Both the position numbers and the translations under genes were made by a program. From Micromonospora inyonensis (lineage in GTDB: Bacteria > Actinomycetota > Actinomycetes > Mycobacteriales > Micromonosporaceae): 64,000 nucleotides of DNA. The notes below the pieces were generated by a model. It did no database searches and was not told where the DNA came from. It saw only the letters and a program-made list of their open reading frames with translations. Shown in pieces: positions 10,104 to 18,247 of this stretch (positions are counted from its first letter, which is position 1; each line of letters opens with the position of its first letter). The stretch covers positions 3,100,001 to 3,164,000 of the forward strand of contig NZ_FMHU01000001.1 of the NCBI RefSeq assembly GCF_900091415.1, in the 5' to 3' direction.

Positions 10104-10185
10104 CGCCACCACGGGCTGTCCGGAACTGTCACACCTGTCGTCCAGGCTGTTCGGACCACGACGTACGACACGGGGAGTTTCTTCC

Positions 10186-11160
10186 ATGACCCACGCGATC
10201 CGGGCGGAGGGGCTGGTGCGGCGCTTCGGCGCCACCACGGCCCTGGCCGGAGTCGACCTCGAGGTCCCGAGCGGGACGGTTTTCGGCCTGCTCGGGCCGA
10301 ACGGGGCCGGTAAGACCACCACGGTCCGGGTGCTCGCCACCCTGCTCCGGGCCGACGAGGGGCACGCCACCGTCGGCGGGTACGACGTCGTCCGCGACGC
10401 CCACCGGGTCCGGCAGCTCATCGGCCTCACCGGGCAGTACGCCTCGGTCGACGAGACCCTGACCGGGGTGGAGAACCTGGTGTTGATCGGCCGGCTGCTC
10501 GGGCTGCGCCGTCCCGACGCGCGGGCCCGCGCCCGGGAACTGCTCGCCGACTTCCACCTGACCGACGCGGCCGACCGGCCCGCCAAGACCTACTCCGGCG
10601 GTATGCGTCGTCGCCTCGACCTGGCCGCCAGCCTGGTCGGCCGGCCGCAGGTGCTCTTCCTCGACGAGCCGACCACCGGGCTCGACCCGCGCAGCCGCAA
10701 CGAGCTGTGGGACATCGTCCGCGGCCTGGTCGCCGACGGGGTGACCGTGCTGCTCACCACGCAGTACCTCGAAGAGGCCGACCAGTTGGCCAGCGAGATC
10801 GCCGTGGTCGACCACGGCCGGGTGATCGCCCAGGGCACGCCGGAGGAACTGAAGACCAGGACCGGCGGGCAGACCCTGGCCGTCCGTCCGGAGCGGACGG
10901 CCGACCTGCCGACCGTGCTCGCGGTGGCCGGCCAGGTCACGGGGCTCACCCCCGAGGTGGCCCAGAGCACGGTCACCGTTGCGGTGAACGACGACTCGGT
11001 CCTGCCGGCCGTGGTGCGCCGCCTCGACGAGGCCGGGATCGCCGTCGCCGAGCTGGCGCTGCGCGGTTCCACCCTCGACGAGGTCTTCCTCACCCTGACC
11101 GGTCAGCGGGCCGAACCGGGGGGGACCGGAGAAGCCGAGCTGAAGGGCGCGCTGGTATGA
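10186..11160 (+). CDS. DrrA-type ABC exporter ATP-binding protein
   Basis: This 324-aa ATPase is of the daunorubicin-resistance DrrA type: Walker A GPNGAGKTTT, signature YSGGMRRRLDLA, Walker B VLFLDEPTTGLDP and switch histidine region, followed by the family C-terminal extension ending ALRGSTLDEVFLTLTG. It should power export of a hydrophobic compound together with the membrane protein encoded immediately downstream, whose ATG overlaps this stop (ATGA, 11157-11160). No biosynthetic gene cluster is adjacent, so the exported compound is unknown. Confidence 0.88.
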   Translation: MTHAIRAEGLVRRFGATTALAGVDLEVPSGTVFGLLGPNGAGKTTTVRVLATLLRADEGHATVGGYDVVRDAHRVRQLIGLTGQYASVDETLTGVENLVLIGRLLGLRRPDARARARELLADFHLTDAADRPAKTYSGGMRRRLDLAASLVGRPQVLFLDEPTTGLDPRSRNELWDIVRGLVADGVTVLLTTQYLEEADQLASEIAVVDHGRVIAQGTPEELKTRTGGQTLAVRPERTADLPTVLAVAGQVTGLTPEVAQSTVTVAVNDDSVLPAVVRRLDEAGIAVAELALRGSTLDEVFLTLTGQRAEPGGTGEAELKGALV

Positions 11161-11957
11161 CCGCCGTCACCGTACCCGCCCCGATCCGCCGGCTGAGCCC
11201 GCTCGCCGGACTGTCGCACACGTTCACCCTGGCCTGGCGGAGCCTGGTGCAGATCAAGCACAACCCGCTGGAGCTGGCCGACCTCAGCATCCAGCCGGTG
11301 ATGTTCGTGCTGCTCTTCACCTACGTCTTCGGCGGGGCGATCTCCGGCTCCCCGGGGGAGTACCTCACCTTCGCGCTTCCCGGGATCATCGTGCAGAACG
11401 CCTTCTTCGCCACCATGACCACCGGTTTCGGGCTCAACCACGATCTCACCAAGGGCGTCTTCGACCGGCTCCGGTCGCTGCCGATCGCCCGCTGGGCACC
11501 GTTGGCCGGACGGATCCTCGCCGACACGGTCAAGCAGGCCTGGTCGGTCTCGCTGCTGATCGCAGTCGGCGCGATCCTCGGCTTCCGGCTCCAGAACGGC
11601 GTACTCGGCCTGATCGGGGCGCTCGCCCTGCTGCTGTCCTTCTCCCTGGCCGCCGCGTGGGTGTCGGTGCTGGTCGGAGTGCTGGTCAGCGAACCGGACA
11701 AGGTACAGGTCTTCGGCTTCATGGTGATCTTCCCGTTGACCTTCACCAGCAACGCGTTCGTGCCGACGGAGACCATGCCCGGTTGGTTGCAGACCTGGGT
11801 GGAGGTCAACCCGGTCACCGTGCTCGCCGACGCCCTGCGTGGGCTGCTGGTGTCCGGACCGGTACTCGCGCCGGTGGTGCAGTCGGTGGTCTGGGGGGTC
11901 GCCATCGCGGCGGTCTTCGCTCCGCTCGCCGTCCGGGCGCTACGCCGCCGCGTCTGA
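11157..11957 (+). CDS. DrrB-type ABC-2 permease
   Basis: This 266-aa ABC-2 transporter membrane protein has about six hydrophobic helices. The family core PGIIVQNAFFATMTTGFGLNHDLTKGVFDRLRSLPIARWAPLAGR is the canonical ABC-2 (DrrB) signature, with the cytoplasmic FDRLRSLPI coupling loop intact. It overlaps the ATPase gene by 4 bp, so translation is coupled and the two form one exporter. The gene ends 32 bp before the convergent PLDc_N gene. Confidence 0.88.
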   Translation: MTAVTVPAPIRRLSPLAGLSHTFTLAWRSLVQIKHNPLELADLSIQPVMFVLLFTYVFGGAISGSPGEYLTFALPGIIVQNAFFATMTTGFGLNHDLTKGVFDRLRSLPIARWAPLAGRILADTVKQAWSVSLLIAVGAILGFRLQNGVLGLIGALALLLSFSLAAAWVSVLVGVLVSEPDKVQVFGFMVIFPLTFTSNAFVPTETMPGWLQTWVEVNPVTVLADALRGLLVSGPVLAPVVQSVVWGVAIAAVFAPLAVRALRRRV

Positions 11958-11989
11958 GGCCACCGCCCGCACCCGACCGGGGGGAGCGG

Positions 11990-12535
11990 TCAGATGGTCT
12001 GGTCCGGATCGGTGTGCCGGTCCGGGGTGTCCGCCCGGTCGGGCCCGCGCGGGTCGCCGGCAGGATCCGGCGTGCGGGGGTCGGGCTGGTTCGCGGCGGG
12101 TCCGGATGTGCGCGGATTGGGCTGGTCCGCGGCGGGTCCGGATGTGCGCGGATTGGGCTGGTCCGCGGCGGGCCCGGGGTCGCGCTCGCGGCGCAGGTCC
12201 CGCTCGCGTCGCTGGAGGTCGTCCTCCCAGCGGCGGAACAGCTCCTCGTCCTGTCGCCGCGTCGGGTCCGCGATCGACCTGAGGAAGTCGGGGTCGTCGT
12301 CCGGAGCCGCCGGGGCCCGCCGGGGCGCGGGACGTGGCCCGGCGCGGGTGGGCGCGGGCCGGCCGGCGAGGAACCAGGCGACCGGGCCGAGCAGGGGCAC
12401 GAGCAGGAGCACCGGCACCCAGACGACGCGGGGCATCGCGCGGACCTGGTGCTTCTCGGCGGAGAGGCAGTCGATCAGGGCGAGCGCGGCGAGGACCACC
12501 TGAGCCGCGACGAGGAGGAGGAAGACCCGGACCAT
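11990..12535 (-). CDS. PLDc_N-domain membrane protein with a 12-residue repeat tail
   Basis: This 181-aa protein begins with two transmembrane helices (about 3-22 and 35-58) of the PLDc_N (phospholipase D nuclease N-terminal) type. This is a short membrane module that also occurs alone, without catalytic domains. A basic/acidic linker follows, then a disordered tail with three copies of GPAADQPNPRTS-like sequence. The catalytic HKD motifs of real phospholipases are absent, so it is a membrane protein of unknown role. It is the last gene of a leftward cluster with two DUF202 proteins. Confidence 0.7.
   Translation of the reverse strand: MVRVFLLLVAAQVVLAALALIDCLSAEKHQVRAMPRVVWVPVLLLVPLLGPVAWFLAGRPAPTRAGPRPAPRRAPAAPDDDPDFLRSIADPTRRQDEELFRRWEDDLQRRERDLRRERDPGPAADQPNPRTSGPAADQPNPRTSGPAANQPDPRTPDPAGDPRGPDRADTPDRHTDPDQTI
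12083..12178. repeat. 36-bp in-frame tandem repeat
   Basis: Two nearly perfect copies and one partial copy of a 36-bp unit start at 12083, 12119 and 12155. The unit length is a multiple of three, so the repeat encodes the 12-residue Pro/Asn-rich unit in the PLDc_N protein tail. Copy number is likely to vary between strains. Confidence 0.85.
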
Positions 12536-12563
12536 TCACCAATCATGACGCACTCTCCGCAGG

Positions 12564-12863
12564 TCACCACAGCGTCCGCAGCACGAGCAGGGCGCCGAGC
12601 AGCGCGTACCCGGTGGCGGCCAGCGCGGCCAGCGGGACGGGGGGCCCGCCGGTGGGTGCCGGGCCGGTCCCGGAGCCCCGCCGCCAGCACAGCACCAGCG
12701 CGGCGCCCCAGGTGAGCAGTGCGAGCGCGGCGGCCAGCGTGCCGGCCACGCCGCCGTCCACGGCCAGCCGGACGGCGAGCACGGTGACCACGGTGACCGC
12801 CAGCGCGGTCCGCCGCCAGGCGAGACGGGTCCGCTCGGGTTGCAGCCCCGGGTCGACCGTCAT
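12564..12863 (-). CDS. DUF202 small membrane protein
   Basis: This 99-aa protein opens with the DUF202 signature QPERTRLAWRRTALAVTVV and has three hydrophobic helices. Such proteins are small inner-membrane proteins without assigned activity. The ATG at 12861-12863 overlaps the stop of the upstream DUF202 gene (ATGA on the minus strand), so the two are translationally coupled and probably form a hetero-oligomer. The PLDc_N gene follows 28 bp downstream. Confidence 0.8.
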   Translation of the reverse strand: MTVDPGLQPERTRLAWRRTALAVTVVTVLAVRLAVDGGVAGTLAAALALLTWGAALVLCWRRGSGTGPAPTGGPPVPLAALAATGYALLGALLVLRTLW

Positions 12864-13252
12864 CCGTTGCCGACCGCCCGAGCCAGGACGGCCACCACCA
12901 GCAGGGCCGCGCCGAGCCCGACCACCAGGGCGAGCACGGCCGGGAACCGGGAGGCGGGCAGGTCCTCGCCGAGTCGGATCGCCCGTTCGGTACGCGCCCA
13001 GTGGTCGACCGCCCGGACGGCCACCGCGCCGCCGAGCAGCAGCAGCGCGATCGCGATCACCTCGCGCAGGTGGGCGAGGGGCAGCGGGGGCAGGAACTGG
13101 GCGGCGGCGAGACCACCGGCGATCAGCGCCAGCCCGGTCCGCAGCCAGGCCAGGAAGGTGCGTTCGTTGGCCAGGGAGAAGCGGTAGTCCGGGCGGGTGC
13201 CGACCGTCCGCATCTCCTGCGGGTCGAACCACCGCCTGATCGCCTGCCACAC
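12860..13252 (-). CDS. YidH-like DUF202 membrane protein
   Basis: This 130-aa YidH-type DUF202 protein contains FSLANERTFLAWLRTGLALIAGG, the family signature, and three transmembrane helices. The GTG at 13252 is preferred because GATAAT lies exactly 6 nt upstream (13259-13264), a leaderless-promoter arrangement. A second in-frame GTG at 13279 has no comparable signal. It is the first gene of the leftward membrane cluster and overlaps the next gene by 4 bp. The function is unknown in the family. Confidence 0.8.
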   Translation of the reverse strand: MWQAIRRWFDPQEMRTVGTRPDYRFSLANERTFLAWLRTGLALIAGGLAAAQFLPPLPLAHLREVIAIALLLLGGAVAVRAVDHWARTERAIRLGEDLPASRFPAVLALVVGLGAALLVVAVLARAVGNG

Positions 13253-13258
13253 ATCGCC

Positions 13259-13264
13259 ATTATC
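13259..13264 (-). promoter_or_regulatory. leaderless -10 box (GATAAT) for the DUF202 cluster
   Basis: On the minus strand GATAAT lies 6 nt before the GTG at 13252. This places the transcription start on the start codon and is the evidence used to choose that start. Confidence 0.5.
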
Positions 13265-13280
13265 GGTTCGACCCCGCACG

Positions 13281-13286
13281 TAGCCT
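13281..13286 (+). promoter_or_regulatory. leaderless -10 box (TAGCCT) for the GNAT gene
   Basis: TAGCCT lies 6 nt before the ATG at 13293, the actinobacterial leaderless arrangement. No Shine-Dalgarno sequence is present, which agrees. It is back-to-back with the DUF202 promoter only 17 bp away. Confidence 0.5.
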
Positions 13287-13292
13287 GGACCG

Positions 13293-14090
13293 ATGAGCGA
13301 TCTTGACGCGACGATCCTGCGGACGGCGTACGACCGGCAGTTGCGGCCGGACGTCCCGGACCCGGTGCCGGACGGGGTGACCGTGGAGCGGGACGGTCCG
13401 CTCGTGCGGATCCTCGGCCTGGATCACCGGGGCTTCCTGACGTACCGGGACCTGGGCGGGCTGACCGGGGCGGACCTGGACGCGCTGATCGTCCGGCAGC
13501 GGGAGCTGTTCCGCCAGCGGGGTGAGGCGGTCGAGTGGAAGCTGTACGGCCACGACGAGCCGGCGGACCTGGCCGACCGGCTGCGCGCGGCCGGGTTCGT
13601 CCCGGAGGAGCCGGAGACCGTGGTGGTCGGCCCGGTCGCGCCGCTCGCGGCGGCGGTCCCGGTGCTTCCCGGGGACGTCCGCCTGCGCGAGGTCACCGAC
13701 CGGGCCGACCTGGAGCGGATCGCCGCGATGGAGGAACAGGTCTGGGGTGACGACCGTGGCCACCTGGTCGACGGGCTGGCCCGGGAGATCGCCACCGACC
13801 CGCAGTCGATCACCGTGGTGGTGGCCGAGGCGGAGGGGACGGTGGTCAGTGCCGGCTGGGTCCGCTACGTCGCGGGCACCGGGTTCGCCACCCTCTGGGG
13901 CGGCTCGACCCTGCCGGCGTGGCGTCGGCGCGGCGTCTACCGGGCGCTGGTGACCCATCGGGCCCGGCTGGCGGCCCAGCGCGACCGCACGCTGCTCCAG
14001 GTGGACGCCTCGCCGGAGAGCCGGCCGATCCTGGAGCGGCTCGGCTTCGTCCCGGTCACCACGACGACCCCGTACGTCTACACTCCGTGA
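13293..14090 (+). CDS. GNAT N-acetyltransferase
   Basis: This 265-aa protein has a C-terminal GNAT domain (about 140-262): VVVAEAEGTVVSAGWVRY, then the acetyl-CoA-binding turn in STLPAWRRRGVYRALVTHRA (a variant of the RxxGxG/A loop), and the end ESRPILERLGFVPVTTTTPYVY. The first 130 residues form a second, less typical GNAT-like half, as in many two-domain actinobacterial members. The acetyl acceptor is unknown. The gene is leaderless and is followed immediately by a small unknown gene. Confidence 0.8.
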   Translation: MSDLDATILRTAYDRQLRPDVPDPVPDGVTVERDGPLVRILGLDHRGFLTYRDLGGLTGADLDALIVRQRELFRQRGEAVEWKLYGHDEPADLADRLRAAGFVPEEPETVVVGPVAPLAAAVPVLPGDVRLREVTDRADLERIAAMEEQVWGDDRGHLVDGLAREIATDPQSITVVVAEAEGTVVSAGWVRYVAGTGFATLWGGSTLPAWRRRGVYRALVTHRARLAAQRDRTLLQVDASPESRPILERLGFVPVTTTTPYVYTP

Positions 14091-14092
14091 TC

Positions 14093-14500
14093 ATGGACCA
14101 GTCGCTGACGGCCGAGGAGAAACTGACGCTGAAGACCGGCGCGTTCGGCGCCGTCCTCCTGGTGTCGAACGCCGACCCGGGGTTGCTCGCCCTGGTCCGG
14201 GAGAGCTTCGCCGCGTCCGGGGTGATCGCCGGTGCCAGCGGGACGGTGCGGGACGCCCTCACCTCCGGCCCGCTGCCGAGGCTGCCCGAGGGGTCACCCG
14301 GGCAGGTGGAGCAGGCCGCGCTGGCAGCCCTGGGGCGGGCGATGACGATCCTGCGGGAGAAGGTGCCGGGCGAGGTGGCCGCGTACCGCTCGGTGGTGCT
14401 GACCGCCGCGGACCGGGCCGCCCGGGCACACCGGGGGGTCGACCCGGCCGAGCAGGTGGCGATCGGTCGGATCAGGGCGGTGCTGGACGAGGCGGGCTGA
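14093..14500 (+). CDS. conserved small protein of unknown function
   Basis: This 135-aa acidic, mainly helical protein (LTAEEKLTLKTGAFGAVLLVSNADPGLLALVRESFAASG ... EQVAIGRIRAVLDEAG) shows no catalytic motif or membrane segment that I recognise. It starts 2 bp after the GNAT gene stop. An alternative GTG at 14087 would overlap that stop by GTGA, giving two extra residues. The spacing means the two genes are co-transcribed. Clean third-position bias supports it being coding. Confidence 0.65.
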   Translation: MDQSLTAEEKLTLKTGAFGAVLLVSNADPGLLALVRESFAASGVIAGASGTVRDALTSGPLPRLPEGSPGQVEQAALAALGRAMTILREKVPGEVAAYRSVVLTAADRAARAHRGVDPAEQVAIGRIRAVLDEAG

Positions 14501-14510
14501 ACGGTTGACG

Positions 14511-14539
14511 GGACCGGTCGGGACCGGTCGGGACCGGTC
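14511..14539. repeat. 10-bp tandem repeat (GGGACCGGTC), about 3 copies
   Basis: Three consecutive copies of a 10-bp unit lie just downstream of the 135-aa gene and at the 3' end of the small minus-strand ORF. The unit contains GACCGGTC, which is self-complementary, so the array could also fold. Confidence 0.7.
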
Positions 14540-14708
14540 AGGCGCGGGTGGGAGCGATCCGGATCGGCGCCCAGAGCGCCCGGACGGCGAGCCGTACGCA
14601 GCGTTCCCGCAGGCGACCGCAGGCGCACCGGTAGGACGTCGGCGGAACCCGGCGGCACGGCAGGTCGGGTGGCGTGCCCGGATCGACCAGGCTGACCTGC
14701 GGAGACAC
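14538..14708 (-). CDS. small cysteine-containing hypothetical protein
   Basis: This 56-aa ORF begins with GTG preceded by an ideal GGAGG at 5-nt spacing, the main reason for calling it. The product has four cysteines (PCRR, CAC, RCVR) and an Arg-rich C-terminus (RLAVRALWAPIRIAPTRA). I do not recognise it. It has no paired neighbour and could be a small zinc or DNA-binding protein, or noise. Its 3' end runs into the 10-bp tandem repeat. Confidence 0.4.
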   Translation of the reverse strand: MSPQVSLVDPGTPPDLPCRRVPPTSYRCACGRLRERCVRLAVRALWAPIRIAPTRA

Positions 14709-14787
14709 CGTATCCTCCTGCCCTGACATGTCGTGATACCTCCCGATTCACGACTCTAGCGGGTTGGTCGGCTTTCGGTGAGCTGTG

Positions 14788-14831
14788 TCACGCTGAGTCC
14801 GCCATAGCGTGATGCTACTGACAGGTAACAT
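14788..14831 (+). promoter_or_regulatory. putative operator and promoter of etfBA
   Basis: A perfect inverted repeat TCACGCT (14788-14794) / AGCGTGA (14806-14812) with an 11-bp spacer lies just upstream of a TAACAT -10-like box at 14826-14831. The repeat would cover the -35 region, as an operator for a dimeric repressor does. The transcript would have a leader of about 110 nt before etfB. I see no riboswitch-like structure in the leader. Confidence 0.35.
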
Positions 14832-14947
14832 TGCCGGCGTGGGTAACTGCACAGCAGCCCGCGGTTGACCGGCGCCAACGAAAAGCGCGAGGCTGCGCCC
14901 GGGACAGGGCGAGCAAAGCCATCACACAGGAGGGTCGTCGAAGCGCG

Positions 14948-15727
14948 ATGAACATCGTCGTACTCGTCAAGCAGGTGCCCGATTCGGGCGCGGACCGCAA
15001 CCTGCGTAGTGACGACAACACCGTCGACCGTGGTTCGGCGAACAATGTGATCAATGAGATGGACGAGTACGCCATCGAGGAGGCGCTGAAGATCAAGGAG
15101 GCGCACGGTGGTGAGGTGACCATCCTGACCATGGGTCCGGACCGGGCTTCCGAGTCGATCCGTAAGGCGCTCTCGATGGGCCCGGACAGGGCCGTTCACG
15201 TGGTGGACGACGCGTTGCACGGTTCCTGCGCGGTGGCCACCTCTAAGGTCCTCGCCGCCGCCCTCGGCACGCTCGACGCCGATGTGGTGCTGTGCGGGGC
15301 GGAGTCGACCGACGGGCGGGTCCAGGTGCTGCCGCACATGCTCGCCGAGCGGCTCGGTGTCGCCGCGCTGACCGGCGCGCGGAAGCTGACCGTCGACGGC
15401 CAGACGCTGACCGTCGAGCGGCAGACGGAGGAGGGCTACGAGGTGGTCACCGCCTCGACCCCGGCGGTGGTCTCCGTGTGGGACACCATCAACGAGCCGC
15501 GTTACCCGTCGTTCAAGGGCATCATGGCGGCGAAGAAGAAGCCCGTGCGGACGCTCTCCCTGGCCGACCTGGGTGTCACGCCCGGCGAGGTCGGTTTCGA
15601 CGGCGCGACCAGCGCCGTGCTGGAGCACCGCAAGCGTCCGCCGCGTTCCGGCGGTGAGAAGGTCATCGACGAGGGCTCCGGCGGCGTGCGGCTGGTCGAG
15701 TTCCTCGCCACCGAGAAGTTCGTGTGA
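14948..15727 (+). CDS. etfB: electron transfer flavoprotein beta subunit
   Basis: This 259-aa EtfB is the FAD/AMP-binding subunit that, with EtfA, passes electrons from acyl-CoA dehydrogenases toward the quinone pool. The sequence MNIVVLVKQVPDSGADRNLRS starts the family, and the ETF beta signature VWDTINEPRYPSFKGIMAAKKKPV is intact. The ATG has GGAGGG 12 nt upstream. The gene is followed by etfA after 9 bp, forming a two-gene operon. The upstream inverted repeat suggests regulated expression. Confidence 0.95.
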   Translation: MNIVVLVKQVPDSGADRNLRSDDNTVDRGSANNVINEMDEYAIEEALKIKEAHGGEVTILTMGPDRASESIRKALSMGPDRAVHVVDDALHGSCAVATSKVLAAALGTLDADVVLCGAESTDGRVQVLPHMLAERLGVAALTGARKLTVDGQTLTVERQTEEGYEVVTASTPAVVSVWDTINEPRYPSFKGIMAAKKKPVRTLSLADLGVTPGEVGFDGATSAVLEHRKRPPRSGGEKVIDEGSGGVRLVEFLATEKFV

Positions 15728-15736
15728 GGGGTCAGG

Positions 15737-16696
15737 ATGTCTGAGGTTCTCGTCGTCGTCGAAGCCACCCGTGAGTTCGGCGTCAAGAAGGTAACCCTCG
15801 AGATGCTCACCCTCGCCCGCGAGTTGGGTACCCCCGCCGCGGTGGTGCTCGGTGGTCCCGGCGCGGCCGGGGCGCTCGCCGCCAAGCTGGGTGAGTACGG
15901 CGCGGAGAAGATCTACGCCGCCGAGAGCGAGGAGATCGACGGCTACCTGGTGGCTCCGAAGGCCACCGTCCTGGCCGACCTGGTGCGGCGGGTCCAGCCC
16001 GCGGCGGTGCTGCTCGCCTCGGCTCAGGAGGGCAAGGAGATCGCTGCCCGCCTCGCGGTCAAGCTGGACAACGGCATCCTGACCGACGTGGTGGGCCTCG
16101 CCGCCGACGGCACTGCCACCCAGGTCGCCTTCGCCGGTTCCACCATCGTCACGTCGAAGGTCACCCGGGGCCTGCCGCTGGTCACGCTCCGGCCGAACTC
16201 GGTCAACCCCGTCCCGGCCCCGGCGACCCCGACGGTCGAGCAGCTCACCGTCACGGTGGCCGACACGGACCGGCTGGCGAGGGTGGTCGACCGGGTCGCC
16301 GAGCAGAAGGGCTCCCGTCCCGAGCTGACCGAGGCGTCGGTCGTCGTCTCCGGTGGCCGCGGGGTCGGCAACGCCGACAACTTCATGCTGGTCGAGGAGC
16401 TGGCCGACCTGCTGGGCGGGGCGGTGGGCGCGTCCCGGGCAGCGGTCGACTCCGGCTACTACCCGCACCAGTTCCAGGTCGGGCAGACCGGCAAGACCGT
16501 CTCCCCGCAGCTCTACGTCGCGCTCGGCATCTCCGGCGCGATCCAGCACCGGGCCGGCATGCAGACCTCGAAGACCATCGTCGCGGTGAACAAGGACGCC
16601 GAGGCGCCGATCTTCGAGCTGGCCGACTTCGGCGTGGTGGGCGACCTGTTCACGATCGTCCCGCAGGCCGCCGAGGAGATCCGCAAACGCAGGTGA
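15737..16696 (+). CDS. etfA: electron transfer flavoprotein alpha subunit
   Basis: This 319-aa EtfA has an N-terminal adenine-nucleotide-like domain and the C-terminal FAD domain with [90 protein letters not shown], the diagnostic FAD-binding stretch. It forms the heterodimer with EtfB. Two long hairpins follow its stop and should end the operon transcript. Confidence 0.95.
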   Translation: MSEVLVVVEATREFGVKKVTLEMLTLARELGTPAAVVLGGPGAAGALAAKLGEYGAEKIYAAESEEIDGYLVAPKATVLADLVRRVQPAAVLLASAQEGKEIAARLAVKLDNGILTDVVGLAADGTATQVAFAGSTIVTSKVTRGLPLVTLRPNSVNPVPAPATPTVEQLTVTVADTDRLARVVDRVAEQKGSRPELTEASVVVSGGRGVGNADNFMLVEELADLLGGAVGASRAAVDSGYYPHQFQVGQTGKTVSPQLYVALGISGAIQHRAGMQTSKTIVAVNKDAEAPIFELADFGVVGDLFTIVPQAAEEIRKRR

Positions 16697-16713
16697 CCCG
16701 ACCGTCGCGCACC

Positions 16714-16746
16714 CCGGCCGCGGAACCTGTCAGGTTCCGCGGCCGG
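16714..16746 (+). terminator. 16-bp perfect hairpin downstream of etfA
   Basis: The arms 16714-16729 and 16731-16746 are perfectly complementary, with a single T between them. The hairpin lies 18 bp after the etfA stop. It has no U-tract, which is usual for terminators in high-GC actinobacteria. Confidence 0.75.
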
Positions 16747-16756
16747 TGTCGTACGG

Positions 16757-16803
16757 GAGCTGATCGGCGGGCCGGGGAGCTGAGCCGGCCCGCCGATCAG
16801 CTC
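16757..16803. terminator. 19-bp perfect hairpin, second in tandem
   Basis: The left arm 16757-16775 (GAGCTGATCGGCGGGCCGG) pairs perfectly with 16785-16803 around a 9-nt loop. It starts only 10 bp after the first hairpin. The stop codon of a possible minus-strand mini-gene lies in the right arm, so it could act in both directions. Confidence 0.7.
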
Positions 16804-16943
16804 GTCAAGGCGCCCCTCGACAGGCTGTCGCCGGAGTGGGCGGTGTTGTCGTCGTACCGCTCGGCGGAGACGTCGACCACGGAAGCGGCCGAGGTCGGGG
16901 CCCGGGGCAACGGTAGCAGTGCGTCCGTGCCCTCGCCGAGCAC
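16797..16943 (-). CDS. possible 48-aa hypothetical protein
   Basis: A GTG-initiated frame encodes 48 residues with an unusually ordinary composition for this high-GC DNA (it ends [20 protein letters not shown]) rather than the Arg/Gly/Pro mix of shadow frames. That is the reason for listing it. No ribosome-binding site is visible and I know no family. Apart from this and the two hairpins I see nothing in 16697-17029. Confidence 0.25.
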   Translation of the reverse strand: MLGEGTDALLPLPRAPTSAASVVDVSAERYDDNTAHSGDSLSRGALTS

Positions 16944-17029
16944 GCCGACCGGGAGGGCCCCAGGATTCCTGGATCACCGGCCGGAGCCGGTGACATCCCT
17001 CCGCGCCGGGGTGGGGGCGGGGCGGCGGA

Positions 17030-17035
17030 TAGGCT
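17030..17035 (+). promoter_or_regulatory. leaderless -10 box (TAGGCT) for the cysteine desulfurase gene
   Basis: TAGGCT lies 8 nt before the ATG at 17044 with no Shine-Dalgarno between, indicating a near-leaderless transcript. Confidence 0.4.
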
Positions 17036-17043
17036 GAACCGCG

Positions 17044-18216
17044 ATGACATACCTGGATCACGCGGCGACGACCCCCATGCTCGACGAGGCACTGGAGGCG
17101 TACGTCGCGACCGCTCGCGACGTCGGCAACGCGTCGTCACTGCACGCGGCCGGGCGACGTGCCCGCCGCCGGGTGGAGGAGTCCCGGGAGCGGGTGGCCG
17201 CCGCCCTGGGCGCCCGTCCGTCCGAAGTGATCTTCACCGGTGGGGGCACCGAGAGCGACAACCTCGCGGTCAAGGGGATCTTCTGGTCCCGGCGCGGCGC
17301 CGGGCGGGACCGGGTCGTCTCCAGCGCGGTCGAGCACCACGCCGTGCTCGACGCGGTGGACTGGCTCTGCGCACACGAGGGCGCCGGGGTCGGCTGGCTG
17401 GCGGTGGACGAGGCCGGTCGCCTCAGCCCGGACGGCCTCCGCGCCGAACTGGCCGCGTACGGCGACCGGGTGGCCCTGGTGACGGCGATGTGGGCCAACA
17501 ACGAGGTGGGCACCGTCCAGCCGATCGCCGAACTGGCCGCGGTCGCCGCCGAGCACGGGGTGCCGTTCCACACCGACGCCGTCCAGGCCGTCGGGCAGGT
17601 CCCGGTCGACTTCGCCGCCAGCGGCGTCGCCGCGCTGACCGTCACCGGGCACAAGCTCGGCGGCCCGACCGGGGTGGGCGCGCTGCTGCTCGGCCGGGAC
17701 GTCGTGGCCACCCCGCTGCTGCACGGCGGCGGCCAGGAGCGCGACGTGCGCTCCGGCACCCTGGACACCGCCGGGATCGCCGCCTTCGCCGTCGCGGTCG
17801 AGAGCGCGGTGAAGAACCAGCAGGCGTACGCCGTGCGGGTCGCCACGCTCCGCGACGACCTGGTCGAGCGGGTCCGCCACGCGGTGCCCGAGGTGGTCTA
17901 CAACGGCGACCCGACCGACCGTCTCCCGGGCAACGCGCACTTCTCCTTCCCCGGCTGCGAGGGGGACGCGCTGCTGCTGCTCCTGGACGCCCAGGGCATC
18001 GCCTGCTCGACCGGGTCGGCGTGCTCGGCGGGGGTGGCCCAGCCCTCGCACGTGCTGCTGGCCATGGGCGCCGACAACGACCGGGCCCGCTCCTCGTTGC
18101 GTTTCTCGCTCGGCCACACCTCCACCGGTGCCGACGTGGACGCCCTGATCGCCGCGCTCCCCGCCGCCGTGGAACGGGCCCGCCGGGCTGGGGCGATCCG
18201 CTCCGCCCGCTCCTGA
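17044..18216 (+). CDS. cysteine desulfurase (IscS/NifS family)
   Basis: This 390-aa PLP enzyme removes sulfur from cysteine to give an enzyme-bound persulfide and alanine. The N-terminal YLDHAATTP, the PLP-contact region EHHAVLD, the Schiff-base lysine in [16 protein letters not shown] and the persulfide cysteine in the loop [25 protein letters not shown] are all present. The loop is of the long IscS type. The mnmA gene follows after 61 bp, so the likely job is sulfur supply for tRNA 2-thiolation, in addition to Fe-S assembly. Confidence 0.92.
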   Translation: MTYLDHAATTPMLDEALEAYVATARDVGNASSLHAAGRRARRRVEESRERVAAALGARPSEVIFTGGGTESDNLAVKGIFWSRRGAGRDRVVSSAVEHHAVLDAVDWLCAHEGAGVGWLAVDEAGRLSPDGLRAELAAYGDRVALVTAMWANNEVGTVQPIAELAAVAAEHGVPFHTDAVQAVGQVPVDFAASGVAALTVTGHKLGGPTGVGALLLGRDVVATPLLHGGGQERDVRSGTLDTAGIAAFAVAVESAVKNQQAYAVRVATLRDDLVERVRHAVPEVVYNGDPTDRLPGNAHFSFPGCEGDALLLLLDAQGIACSTGSACSAGVAQPSHVLLAMGADNDRARSSLRFSLGHTSTGADVDALIAALPAAVERARRAGAIRSARS

Positions 18217-18247
18217 ATCGCGGTGCGGGTCGACCCCGGGCGGGGGC

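Noticed and set aside
7521..10586. About 1,000-codon minus-strand open frame across the crotonase, TPP enzyme and ABC genes
   Set aside because: Three well-recognised families lie on the plus strand. The antisense frame is open only because high-GC codons rarely give stops.
11657..12715. Plus-strand open frame across the end of the ABC permease and the PLDc_N and DUF202 genes
   Set aside because: It overlaps three supported genes in other frames and has no domain.
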